Shown here one piece after another: positions 44,885 to 55,270 of a stretch of 64,000 nt of DNA. Below the pieces are notes generated by a model. The model was not told where the DNA came from and made no database searches. It was given only the letters and a program-made list of their open reading frames with translations. The translations under genes and the position numbers were made by a program. Source of the DNA: Neoceratodus forsteri (lineage: Eukaryota > Chordata > Ceratodontiformes > Ceratodontidae); contig JADMNL010000028.1 in NCBI GenBank assembly GCA_016271365.2, positions 94,953,501 through 95,017,500 of the forward strand, written 5' to 3'. Within the stretch, counting starts at the first letter, position 1; each line of letters opens with the position of its first letter.

Positions 44885-45777
44885 TGTGACCGGGAGCTCC
44901 TGCCACTCTTGAGGACCGACCTTTTCTAAAATCTGTTGCAACAGTTCTTCTATTTCTAAGCCTAATCTATCCTTTACTGTTTCTAGTCCATAAGGTTGGC
45001 CACCTGTGGGCACCCCCCTCCCTTTTCTTGACTATGCTGCAGTGTCTGCTTTGATTTTCCTTTTCCTTCTCAGGTCCTCGTACAGGGAGGTTATTGTGGT
45101 GACTTCAGAGTATATGTAAAAAGGTTGTGTTTATTGTTGTTGGATTTAGTATGTAATAGCACTATGTTATAAAATACCTTAATGTATATACCTTATGTTT
45201 ACGAAACCTGTAAATGTTTAAAATACCATGGCGCTTGGTGTTTTGATAATGGTAAAAAGTACTAGGTGACTATTATAGAAATTGAGCTAGTTGTGCTATT
45301 TATAATGCATGTAAATTGTTGTAAACTTAACAAGCCAGAAATGTCATGGTGATTTGCATATATCCCATGATGCATTGCATTATGGAAGTATGTATGATAT
45401 TGTATTTCTTTGAAACTTGATTTGTTGCCAATTCTCTTTGGGGTAACCCTTCTTTCAGTGATTCTGCATTGAGGTTCTTTGTTTATAGCTTGTTTTTTTT
45501 TTCTTTTTGAGCCCCCACTACGCAAGCAAATTGGGCTTGCATGGGGTAGTCGCTACATCTCAACTAGTGAATTGGATCAGAGATCAGTATCAATAAGCGC
45601 TGGCCAAGTGCAGAGAAAGGATATTCATAGTCTGTAGCTGCAAACTGATGTACTGAAGAAGGAATATGGCATTGCAGAAGCTTATTTCTTGTATTTTGAA
45701 TAAATATCGCACAGAGATTGTGTATTGAACCTGAAATTCGGTGTCTGGTCCATCTGTTATCCTACAACCCCTCCACA
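44885..45777 (+). repeat. 3' LTR
   Basis: Starts TGTGACCGGGAGCTCC and ends CCTCCACA. The polyadenylation signal AATAAA is at 45699-45704. A short purine run (AAGGTTGGGGATA) directly upstream may act as polypurine tract. The minus-strand open frames over both LTRs (42962-43483 and 45590-45946) read the same LTR sequence backwards and are not genes. Confidence 0.88.
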
Positions 45778-45782
45778 GGGGG

Positions 45783-46052
45783 CAGTGGAGCCAACGAGAT
45801 TGGGCAGCCCTGTTGTAAAGGAGACTTTTGGCATGCTGGGGTGGGCTCCCAGCATGGCAGATGGTTTTTGTTTGGGGGACAGTGGGAAGCGATGAGAGTT
45901 GGGTACCCCCATCGTACACACAATGATAACTGGGGGTGGGATGCATGAGCCATGGGGGTGCATTATGCCGACAGGGACTGGGCTACCCTGTCAGCAAATG
46001 AACTGGGGAGGGGGTCATGACAACAGGGGGATTGGGCACCCTGTCTGCTTTT
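45783..46052. repeat. Diverged repeat of the sequence flanking the LTR element
   Basis: The sequence GACTTTTGGCATGCTGGGGTGGGCTCCCAGCATG (45821-45855 area) is a second copy of that just left of the LTR element, GACTTTTGCCACACTGGGGTGGACTCCCAGCATG (42186-42220 area). Both lead into a T- and G-rich stretch. The LTR element thus inserted in a locally duplicated sequence. Confidence 0.6.
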
Positions 46053-46230
46053 TTTTTTTTAATTTATTGAAATGTTTCACCAGGAAGGCACACTGAACAG
46101 TGGGCAGATGCTTTCCATCGGCTTCCTGTGGACTGTGAGAGGCCGACGGAGAAGCCGTTGCCATGGGGACACCATGCAATCAGCTGTTTTGGTAGCTTGT
46201 AATGCACCAAAACAGCTGATTGCGTGGTGA
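46053..46230 (-). repeat. CORE-SINE-like tail and a 24-bp-stem hairpin
   Basis: 46053-46100, read on the minus strand, gives AGTGTGCCTTCCTGGTGAAA, like the CORE-SINE tails elsewhere in the window. At 46170-46229 the arms CACCATGCAATCAGCTGTTTTGGT (46170-46193) and its complement (46206-46229) pair at 23 of 24 positions around a 12-base loop. No Rho-independent or coding function is implied in a vertebrate genome. Confidence 0.6.
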
Positions 46231-46299
46231 TGTGGCCGAATTTCTTGACGCATTGTGGCATGCTCCCTAACTGCTGACACAATGTGTTTCTTGCACATG

Positions 46300-47790
46300 C
46301 GTGCAAGCAACACAAAAATTCCAGAAGGGTGATATTTTTTGTGAGGCCCTTTTCCACCCAATCTGGAATCCATCATCCAGCAAACCCTGACCCTTGAAAA
46401 AAGGCTCTAAAACCTTGGCCCCCAGAAACATCTGTGACCAGTTCCAGCTCCCCATGTTCCCTGTTTTTGTCCTGCCATATGGTCACCTCATTAAAATCCT
46501 GCAAAAACATTTCCCATACCCTTAAAATCCACCCTCACCCCCTGAGTTAGCCTGCTGTGATGGTAAGGCTGAGTAGGCCCAGTTGTTGCTGCTGCCAATA
46601 GCTGCTTCAGACACAGTCTCACAGGTGTGACAACCCTGCATGCAAAGTTCACGTGGCCCACCAGAGACTGCAGCTGCACGAGAGTCACCTTCTTCGCCAC
46701 CACCATTTCGGTAAGCAACCTTAGGGTCATCACCTTTTCAGCCAGCAGGCGGGACACCATGTGCACGGAATCCAACTTGATTCCCAGGTATGATGGTCTT
46801 GTGGAGGTTCCTTCCATCTTTTCTGGCAATATGGGTGACCCAAACTGCTTCATTACAGTGCAGAAATCTCCTGTGTGTCGTAACACATAATGGATTGGGT
46901 GGGCACTGTAAACAAGAAATCATCCAGGTAGTGAGCCGTGTGCCAGTAGTAGTGTGTCATGCGCCAGTAGTAGTGTGTCATGTGACAGTAGTAGTGTGCC
47001 ATGTGCCAGTAGTAGTGTGTCATGTGACAGTAGTAGTGTGTCATGTGCCAGTAGTAGTGTGCCATGTGCCAGTAGTAGTGTGTCATGTGCCAGTAATAGT
47101 GTGCCATGTGCCAGTAGTGGTGTGCCATGTGCCAGTAGTAGTGTGTCATGTGCCAGTAGTAGTGTGCCATGTGCCAGTAGTAGTGTGTCATGTGCCAGTA
47201 GTAGTGTGCCATGTGCCAGTAGTAGTGTGTGATATGCCAGTAGTAGTGTGTCATGTGCCAGTAGTAGTGTGTCATGTGCCAGTAGTAGTGTGTGATATGC
47301 CAGTAGTAGTGTGTCATGTGCCAGTAGTAGTGTGCCATGTGCCAGTATGTCATGTGCCAGTAGTAGTGTGTGATATGCCAGTAGTAGTGTGCCATGTGCC
47401 AGTAGTAGTGTGTCATGTGCCAGTAGTAGTGTGTGATATGCCAGTAGTAGTGTGTCATGTGCCAGTAGTAGTGTGCCATGTGCCAGTAGTAGTGTGTCAT
47501 GTGCCAGTAGTAGTGCGTCATGTGCCAGTAGTAGTGTGTCATGTGCCAGTAATAGTGTGCCATGTGCCAGTAGTAGTGTGTCATGTGCCAGTAGTAGTGT
47601 GTCATGTGCCAGTTTCCTGTGTACAACTTCCTGGCCCATTCCAGAAAAGATACAAAGGTCTCGAGGCCGCAAGGCTGACAGAGCAGCCCATGGGCAAGAG
47701 ACCCACCCCCTGATGCAGACCAAGATAGGGTTGAAGAACTGGGGCTTTGGGCTGTAGCCAGCTTTTTTAAATGTTGCCACACAATAAATA
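46300..47790 (-). mobile_element. DIRS-like retrotransposon remnant: RT and RNase H, with internal array
   Basis: DIRS elements use a tyrosine recombinase for integration; this piece shows only their polymerase part. On the minus strand from 47790 down: a segment ending ETFVSFLEWARKLYTG, then a 21-bp tandem array, then HYLDDFLFTVPT with the catalytic YLDD at 46919-46930. Next is SYLGIKLDSVHMVSRLL, then KKVTLVQLQSLVGHVNFACR, which is characteristic of DIRS RT-RH, then KGLTKNITLLEFL from the RNase H region (46300-46360). Frame changes occur near 46870 and 46480, so it cannot make one protein. No recombinase domain was seen nearby. Confidence 0.85.
46931..47612. repeat. 21-bp minisatellite, about 32 units, in frame inside DIRS RT
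   Basis: The plus-strand unit is TGTGCCAGTAGTAGTGTGTC plus A, with variants TGTGCCATG and TGTGATATG. Being seven codons long and free of stops, it reads HYYWHM(T/A) on the minus strand in frame with both RT flanks (46853-47782). It also gives false plus-strand frames (46790-47713). Near 47344 one unit lacks six bases, which keeps the frame. Confidence 0.95.
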
Positions 47791-49820
47791 TGTTTAAAGA
47801 GGGCAGAAAATCATTCCAACTTGGTAGCTGTTCATAAAGTTCTTATTTTCAGGAATACTATTCATTCCTCTAAATTATTCATATTTAACTGTATCTGAAT
47901 GAAATGTGATATGAAAAACTGTGTTTTGCATTGTTATGTTTTTTTATGGAAAGCATTCTGTTACAATTCTCTTCATGGACCCAGTGATATGGAGTTTGAA
48001 CTATGTCACAGTTTGTGCATAGAACTCTGAGCATAGTTCTGATAGGTCAGTATCTCATAATTAGCATTCTGTACACAAACCATGACATAGTAAAAAACTC
48101 CAAACTACCGGTTTCATGAAAAGAACTGTGCAGCATGTTGTCCTTAAAAATAAAACAATTGGGAACACAGTTTTTCACATTAAGGCTTGTTCAGCTACAG
48201 TTAAATATGGATCAGTTGGAGGTATGAACTACTAATTGCAGCCAGTTAGCACACACTTCCTGTCCCCTTTAAACTCTTTTTTTGCTGGACAGTTAGTGTT
48301 TTCGGTCCGTGAGTGCAGAGCTCTTTCTAACTATATGTTTAGAGAAGGATGGTCGCCTTGCTCAGCAACACCTCTGTTTTTTTTGAGCGTGACATTTTTT
48401 TTAAAACCTCAGCGCATAGGCATGGCCTTGTCGAAGTACCACTTGCCCTGGAACATGAAACCCAATAAGTCAAAATATCTTGGTCTGATGGGGAGAAGGC
48501 AGAAGACAGATTTTATATCACTCTTTACCGACCATCCTGATTTTCCTAGGACAGTCCCTATTTTAGGCAGCATATCCTGGTGTCCCCACAAGTTTTGCAA
48601 AATGTCACTTTTATTTTAATTGTGCTTACTTGTCTCGTTTTTGTCCTACTTTTTGTTTGCTGCCTGCTGAGTGGTGAGTAACATTTATTTCAGCACCACC
48701 ATGGCGCTGCTCGAGCTAGACAGCAATCTGCAACTTCCACCGCTGTGCTTACATTGTACTGTGAATGTGTGAAAATGTTCTGGTAGTCAGATGACAAGCG
48801 GGTCAGTAGGAGCCCTGTAAAGCACCTTCCTTCTTGTTAGATTAGACTGGGTAGTAATGTGAGCAATCGTGCACGGCCATCTACCTGCCAGCAGCTGAGA
48901 GGGACTCCAGACATAGAAGAGACCGGAAGCAGTGAACTAAGGTACCTGAACCTGATCAGCTGTTGGGGAGTGTGTGACAACAATCTGGTGTGGTGGTGGG
49001 AGTCACTGAAGTGAAGTTTGTTCAGCAAAGGAAGTGAGTATGAATTGGTTGGGATGGGACTGTCAAGCAGAGCAATGCAAGCAGCTTGAATGTCTGAACA
49101 CAATTTAAAGCAAGTTTGCTTCTAATTAACTTTCTGTACGTCACAATTCAGAATTTATTGCAGCAGAATAATGTATTGTTTTTTTAATCTGGATGTTTGC
49201 AACCGGTGTTACTGTGGGGCAGCAGGACCAGAGCAAGTGGCAAAATGTAATTGATTGAATGTGTGCAGCCTTGTCTGTGGTGGCACCTGAGGGAGAGAGT
49301 GACACAGGGGGAGGGGTTCATGGTCAGGATGGGCCCTGTCCCAGTTTTAGGCTTCGGAAAATTGGTAGCTTTACTCTTTGACACCAATGTCCCAGGGCCA
49401 GGGTTTTGCACCAAATCCACTGCAGTGTGGAACGATGCATACCTGACTATGCTGTCTTATGGTGAGATGAAATCACTGACTGAACTAGCTTTTGGATATG
49501 ATAAGTAGTGTGCCAAACAGTACTCTCCTGGGCTCTTTTTTGGGACTACACCCATTGGAGAGCTCTAAAGCACTCCTGTGGTGGGTGCTCAAAAGGACCT
49601 GCCACCCTGCCAACCTTTACTTCTTTTCATATTTTGGCTGTGAGTATCCCTGGGAGAGCCAATGTGGATTTCAGGTTCCATGCTGTTGTGGCCATTTTGG
49701 GTCCCATATATAGAATCTTAAACCTCTTACTGAAACTGTCAATCAAATACTGAACTGCGGGTCACGTGGTGGTGGTCTGAAGATCAGTAGCAAGCTTCTG
49801 CAGCTCCACACCTCTCCTGC
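47791..49820. other. Unassigned 2 kb
   Basis: Around 47840-48215 there is a loose inverted symmetry (CATATTTAACTGTATCTGAA near 47880 against CAGCTACAGTTAAATATGG near 48192; GTTTTGCATTGTTATG and ATAGTTCTGATAGG nearby), which suggests another decayed foldback element. The open frames at 48236-48619 and 49251-49713 have no recognised domain. Confidence 0.4.
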
Positions 49821-50290
49821 TTAAAGGATACTTAAACAACATTTTAACAACAAACTATTCAAAAATCTGACTCTGTAGGTGAGTAAAGGAAAGGCTGCTG
49901 TATTCATTAATGCTAAAACTGCATTTACATAATTTACCTAAATGTGGTTCCAGAGCATTTGAAAATTGTAAAATCAGCCTTCTAATTTCAAAAAAAACTG
50001 TCTTACCTGCTTCCTAAAATGGCCGCCAAATGTGCTATGTGATGACATCATTGGAGCCAAAGTCAGAGAGATATATGGCTCTCTATAGTGATAACTAGAT
50101 CTTTTTTTCCCTTTGTATAGAATTGTTTCACTCAAATGGTCAAAACCATGTGCATTATTTTGAATAATACACGTTAGGCTATGGTTCTGTTCATTTTGTT
50201 TATTTTAACATGCTGAAATTGTGTTTAATCCGACTTTCTCTGTGGCAAAACACAGTGCAGTACAAATCTTGAATAACCTGGTGGTCTAGT
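49821..50290 (+). repeat. TTAA-bounded repeat family B, copy 1
   Basis: It opens TTAA then AGGATACTTAAACAAC and continues with GTAAAGGAAAGGCTGCTGT and AAACTGCATTTACATAATTT. The further part has CATGTGCATTATTTTGAATA, GTTCATTTTGTTTATTTTAA and GCAAAACACAGTG. The reverse complement of 54480-55270 starts TTAA then AGGGTACCTAAACAAGC and follows the same order. The far end was not defined. Confidence 0.65.
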
Positions 50291-50625
50291 GGTTATGGTA
50301 GATCCAAGATGCTACAGTGGGGGTGCTGGGGTGGTGTGCATGCTTAATATGCACTTTTTATCATTTGTATTAAACCTTTTTATTTTCTGCTATTATTCTT
50401 TTCTAGTACATTTTTGACAGAACCTACAAATGTAATCCATAGTTTGAATGTAAACATTTGTACAATCAATAAATCAGACTTCTTCAACAAAGTGAAACGC
50501 AGCAGCAGCAGCAGCAAGCAAGTACATTACTATGTGGGGGGGGTGAAGCCACACCCTTCACCACCCCCTAGAGCCACCACTTTTTTGTAGCGAAGTTCTT
50601 GTGCAGTCCAATGTTAGAGTTTATG

Positions 50626-52490
50626 TGTAACCTCCTTGCAAATGGGGGTTCTGGATATGCCTGGTGCTCGGGTTAGTTACTGGCCTAAAGCCGTTTAATT
50701 GGGTAGCCAGTGAGCGCTTTAAATAGCCTCCGTGAGCTGTCCCTTTAAGGGCTGCCTTTTGCAGTCGGACTGGGTAAAAATGGAAAGGGGTTCGAGTGTT
50801 GCTATTCTCGACTCCCGCCCGGGCTGCCAGGTATGCGCTCCATTCTGCCATCGCTAATAGTGCAGGGGGAGCCCTAATAAAGGATGTAGGTGGGTGCTTG
50901 AAATAAGCTGTAAAAATAATAATAATGTAGTTGTTCTAACCTTTTTTGCTTTGCAGCATAGAGAGTTTCGATTGCCTCCTCCATTTTGGTCCCGAACTGT
51001 GCAATTGGACCAATCAGTACCTTGGGATTTTACAGAGTCGACTGGCCAATGGAAGAGCTGTTTGTTTTGAGAAAGCCATTATGGACTATGGCGCTTTTTC
51101 TGCACCACTGAGAGTTGGGAGAAGTGACTGGCAGGCTCAACCAGCCAATCGGATCGGGTTGCGCCCGAGTGAAAGGAGTGCCCCAAGCTGTGGAGAGGCA
51201 GAATCGTTGTGGCTAGTGAGGAGTGAGGAGCTTCTGTGCTTCTGAGCTGGGAAGTGTTCACGCGGGAAGCACGTGAAGGCCTAAGTCGGCCGTTTTCCTG
51301 CGAGGAGTTCGTCTTGAAATCCGTCGGCGGGTGGTCAGAGGAGGCTGTGCTCTTTACAGCTACCCACCAGGCTCGACCTGTAATAGGACTGGAGAACATT
51401 GCTGAATTGCGCTCGGTCCACGGGAGGAGTAAAAAAAGCTGCCAATGCAGAGCTGAAGTGACTGTGAAAGCTGAAGAGCCTGGGAGCAGCTGCCTGGTGT
51501 GGTAACCCTCTGCTATTGCTGCTTTACCATATAAATGTGTGAGTAGCTCAAGTAAATTCAGCTGCAATTAAAGGACTTCTGCTATTGCTGTTTACCATAT
51601 AAATGTGTGAAGAGACTTGTGAGTTCAAGTTGATTCTGCTGCAATTAAAGGATTCGGCTGTTGCTGTTAACCATACAAATGTGCAAAGAGACTTGCGAAT
51701 TAAAGTTGATCCTGCTGTCTGTGAGGGATTCTGCCTGGATTGAGATAACCATATGGATGTGTACAGATACTTGTGAAGTTCAGGCTCAGCCCTGCTAGTG
51801 TTGGAAGAATCGGGATTGGCTGGAGGTTGTGAGTACTGAATCAGGATAGCTCCCTGTTAAGTGTGCAAACAGTGGTTTCAAATCGTATTGCTATACTTCT
51901 GACTGCCTAATCGAACTTTCTTTCTTTCTCTGCTGACTTGCTCAGGTTTGCAGCGTTTATCTGTGTTAAGGGCCCCACCCAGCTGCCACGTTTTGGACTA
52001 GCCATTAGGGCTTGGGTACCCAGGGACAGTGACTTGTAGGGTTAGGCCTGTGCACAGAGCCATAGGTATATAGCATAGTGTAAGCCAATTAACCTGATTC
52101 CCCCTTCCTTTGTTATCTACCCTTTTAATAAATCAGATTGCTGTGTTATAATTACCATCCTGGCTATTGCGTACATTAATGGTGAACTTCTGCCTGGTGA
52201 TTGCCATATAACTGTATCTTATTTTACAGGGGGTCTCTGGAGTGAGCTGAGTTGTATCAGTCACTGGGTAAGTGCATTGGTGGAAAGAACTGTGGGTAAG
52301 CAGGGTGAGTCACTAGTGGGACAAAAGGGGGGTTGCAGTAGCCCAGAGGGCTGTAACCAAGGTAGTCTTACTGGGGCTAACCCCGACCTCTGGGTGGAGG
52401 CACCCATCCATGGATCTGGGCCCCTTACCCTGCCTCAGAAGGGGCAGACAGGGGTAGTAGCCCTAAGAGTAGCGCCCCCTAGAGGTTACA
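50626..52490 (+). repeat. Probable solo LTR, 1.87 kb
   Basis: It begins TGTAACCTC and ends GAGGTTACA, a perfect 9-base inverted terminal pair of TG...CA type. TATG stands directly outside both ends (50622-50625 and 52491-52494), fitting a 4-base target duplication. A polyadenylation signal AATAAA is at 52127-52132. Between 51500 and 51800 about four diverged copies of a 75-base unit (ACCATATAAATGTGTG, CTGCAATTAAAGGA) lie in tandem. Open frames in it (50946-51245, 51079-51567) have no retroviral or other motif. A solo LTR arises by recombination between the two LTRs of a full element; the internal part is not here. Confidence 0.7.
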
Positions 52491-52554
52491 TATGCTTTAC
52501 CAAAACTCAAATATATGCTTGTCTTGTCTTCTTTTTCCATGGGAAATAATAAGA

Positions 52555-52730
52555 AAAATTGGCATTTATATAGTGGTTTTCGTACACATTGTATCCCAAA
52601 GTGCTTTACAAGCAATACTAGACTGGTAGTGAAGTGACTGAGCATGTAGTGGCAGCCATTTCATACATTAATATCCACACACAGCCTTGGACAATTGAAT
52701 GAACTGGTTTTATGGGAAGGGGAATGTTGG
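52555..52730 (+). repeat. SINE/LINE 3' segment with TTTATATAG...GTGCTTTACA motif
   Basis: TTGGCATTTATATAGTGGTT and ATCCCAAAGTGCTTTACAAG belong to a motif often seen at the 3' end of vertebrate SINEs. No head is attached. Its start and end are approximate. Confidence 0.5.
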
Positions 52731-53000
52731 CCAGGACAATGGGGTCAGGTAGTGATCAAGGTGCTGGCAGCCCACATCTTATTTCTCACAATAATCTGCT
52801 CATATTTCTCTCCTTCTGTCTTCCTCCTGCCCTGAATATAGCAGTACCTTGCAAGAGTGGCCTTCTCAGTCCCCTTCTGGTATTCATTCTTCACTATTCT
52901 TCCTTACCCTGAAAACTGGTGAGCTCATCACGTCTGCATTATGAATGCAAGTAGTACAGTCCCCGTTTTATTTTGACATATCAATTATAAACATATCTTT

Positions 53001-53223
53001 CCAGTAAGTCAGGCTGATAGCAGCAGGGAACAAGGGGAATGATGGGCTTTCCTATCCTTAAAAGATCTAGGCTACCTTTGATTAGGCACTGCTAAATGAT
53101 GGGTGTGTACGTCATTATGCCGCTCGTTTAACAGTGCCTAATCATGGGTGGCTTAGATCTTATATGGGTAGGAAAGCCTCATTTTCCACTCTCCGCAATG
53201 CAGATATCAGCCTGGCTTACCAG
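53001..53223. repeat. 223-bp MITE with long inverted arms
   Basis: The left end is CCAGTAAGTCAGGCTGATAG and the complement of the right end is CTGGTAAGCCAGGCTGATAT, 16 of 20 positions the same. Pairing continues with GGCTTTCCTATCCTTAAAAG against GGCTTTCCTACCCATATAAG and GATTAGGCACTGCTAAA against GATTAGGCACTGTTAAA. The centre is near 53112. No coding sequence. Confidence 0.8.
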
Positions 53224-54324
53224 AAGATCATGTTTATTACTAATATGTAAAACAATATAGGAGACTGTACTAACCACATTCATGATGCGGAAGGGTGAAC
53301 TTACCAGTTTTTGTGTGAGGAGCAGGTGAGAAGATGAATGCCAGAGAGGGACTGAAGAGACCTATTCCAGCAGGGTACAGCTATATTCAGGTTAGCTGAA
53401 GACATGAAGGAGGACGTTGAGCAGATCACTGTGAGATCTGAAATGGGCTGCCAACATCGTGATCACTACCTGACTGTGGATGAGTAGCCAGCGATGACAA
53501 ATACTCAGAGTGGCAGGGATGCACCTAAACTGTTACTTGAATTCAGTGTACAGAGATTAGCTTCAGGTGTGTGTGTGTGTGTGTGTGTGGGGGGGGGGTT
53601 GATGTTTGTTAGGACAGTACTGAGGGAGTTGTGTTTAGCTCATTCAAGATTTGGAAGGGTGGTAACCAGCCAACTCGCATTATGGAGTAGAGCACAGAAA
53701 AGTACTGGAGAAGAATTACTGGGAACTGTCCTGCGGGGTTCAGCAAATCACAGGTAAAGGAGTAGACTGACACTGGAAGTCAGGTGGATTCACTCAAGGT
53801 ATTCGTATGCCTCTCCTGCTAATAATATTGTTATCCATTGTAAGTGCTGCCCTTATGAGGGCATGAACAGCAGTTTTTCTGGTGGGTCATGATGCTTATT
53901 GCTTGGCCCTCCAGGAAGACCTAGTTGTTGGTTAATGAGCTGGGGAAAAAATACAACAAGGGAACTGTACATACTACCTTCACTGTACAGAAGGATGGTG
54001 ATCCACTCAATGTTTACTGCAGGAGCAGAAGTCAAACATTGAGAATGTGGACCGAAGAGTGATTTGGGAGGCATTTTTTAACAGTGCCAGCTGATGATGC
54101 ATATTGGTATAGGTGTGCAGAACTCTCTGAGGTACAAGATTACAATCTGAGGAGTGATAATTCTCTTCATGAGACCATAAGCACATACGCAGCACCAGGC
54201 AGTACTAAAGGCAGGGTATGGATGGTGGGGTGTTTAACAGAAGGCAGGCTAGATGCAGGGGGTTCACATGGAAAAAGAAAGCCTTATTTGTGGATTAACA
54301 AGAGAGCATGAACTTTGGAACTGA
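53224..54324. other. Unassigned; includes a GT microsatellite at 53568-53589
   Basis: A GT dinucleotide run of about 11 repeats is followed by a G run to about 53599. No gene is supported; the short frames here (53494-53757, 53853-54195) carry no motif. Confidence 0.5.
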
Positions 54325-54440
54325 ACCAGACCGGTACTTTACTGTGTGACCCTGAGCGAGCCACTAAACTTCCCTGTGCTCCCAGGCCACACCTGTAAAC
54401 AAGCTTTCAGCTTAGTGTGTCTCTCCTGGCTAACAAAAAA
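54325..54440 (+). repeat. CORE-SINE, 5' part missing
   Basis: ACTGTGTGACCCTGAGCGAG, CCACTAAACTTCCCTGTGCT, CCCAGGCCACACCTGTAAAC, AAGCTTTCAGCTTAGTGTGT and CTCTCCTGGCTAAC match the core and tail of the copies at 1946 and 32041. The tRNA head is lost or too diverged. Confidence 0.8.
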
Positions 54441-54479
54441 CAAAATTCAGTGCATCAAATAATGACTAGATCATCAGGT

Positions 54480-55270
54480 ATTTGAAGTGTTGTACTGTAA
54501 TGCAGTTTGCCAAAGAAAAAGCTGGATTGCAAAACATTTTCCGCAAGTTAAAGTAAACAAAATGAACAAAATCATAGCCTAACATGTGTACTGATCAAAA
54601 TAATCCATGAGTTAATACATGGTGTTGATCATTCTGGCAGGAGTGTAGCCAGAAATTTACATTTTGTACACAATCTCCAACAGTTACACCCCCCCCAATT
54701 AAAAAATGTATACATCCCTTCCAAATGGCACCCCCTTCCAAACAAGTCAGATTGTTGTCAGATGACTCCTCTACTCTCTAAAGAGGTTATACATGTATTG
54801 GACACTCCTCAGTGGCCTACACTAACCCAAATACTACAGATTAGAATGATAATATTAACAGAGTGGCTTATGGTTTGTGACGAGCCGCAACAAAAACTGT
54901 ACACAAATGTGTACAGTGAGTATGCCTGTCTACACCCTTAGCATTCTGGTACAACAATTCAAAACAAAGAGGAAAGAAGAACTAGTTAGTACTATAGAAA
55001 TATATGGGGCCTCTGTCTCTGGCTCTGATGATGTCATCGTGACTCATCACTTAATACAATTGGCAGACATCTTAGGGAGAAACCAAGGCTGTTTTTTGAA
55101 ACTGAAAGGCTGATGTTTACATTTTTCAAAAGCTATGAAACTGCATTTATGTTATTTACATAAATGCAGTTTTAACATAAATGTAAACAGCAGCCTTTAC
55201 TTTACCTCGCCATGAAGCCAGATTTTGGAGTTTGCAGTTTTAAAAAACTGCTTGTTTAGGTACCCTTTAA
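54480..55270 (-). repeat. TTAA-bounded repeat family B, copy 2 (reverse)
   Basis: This is the reverse complement of the family at 49821-50290, but longer. The end at 55267-55270 is TTAA, preceded by the complement of AGGGTACCTAAACAAGC. At 55135-55180 it holds its own hairpin, AAACTGCATTTATG against CATAAATGCAGTTT around TTATTTA. Part of 54640-54850 may be a separate insertion. Confidence 0.6.

Larger units (their letters stand above)
42244..45777 (+). mobile_element. Short LTR retrotransposon without pol (non-autonomous)
   Basis: Two long direct repeats, 42244-43149 and 44885-45777, start TGTGACC and follow one another closely in sequence throughout. The second ends CCTCCACA. GGGGG flanks both outer ends (42239-42243 and 45778-45782), which fits a 5-base target duplication but is low-complexity. 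After the left LTR comes a primer-binding site. The internal region is only 1.7 kb and has one 188-codon frame. There are no protease, reverse transcriptase, RNase H or integrase motifs, so it would need enzymes from a partner element. Confidence 0.9.

Noticed and set aside
46790..47713. 307-codon plus-strand frame of VPVVVCH repeats
   Set aside because: It is the 21-bp array read in the wrong strand relative to the DIRS gene. All frames stay open because the unit is seven codons without stops.
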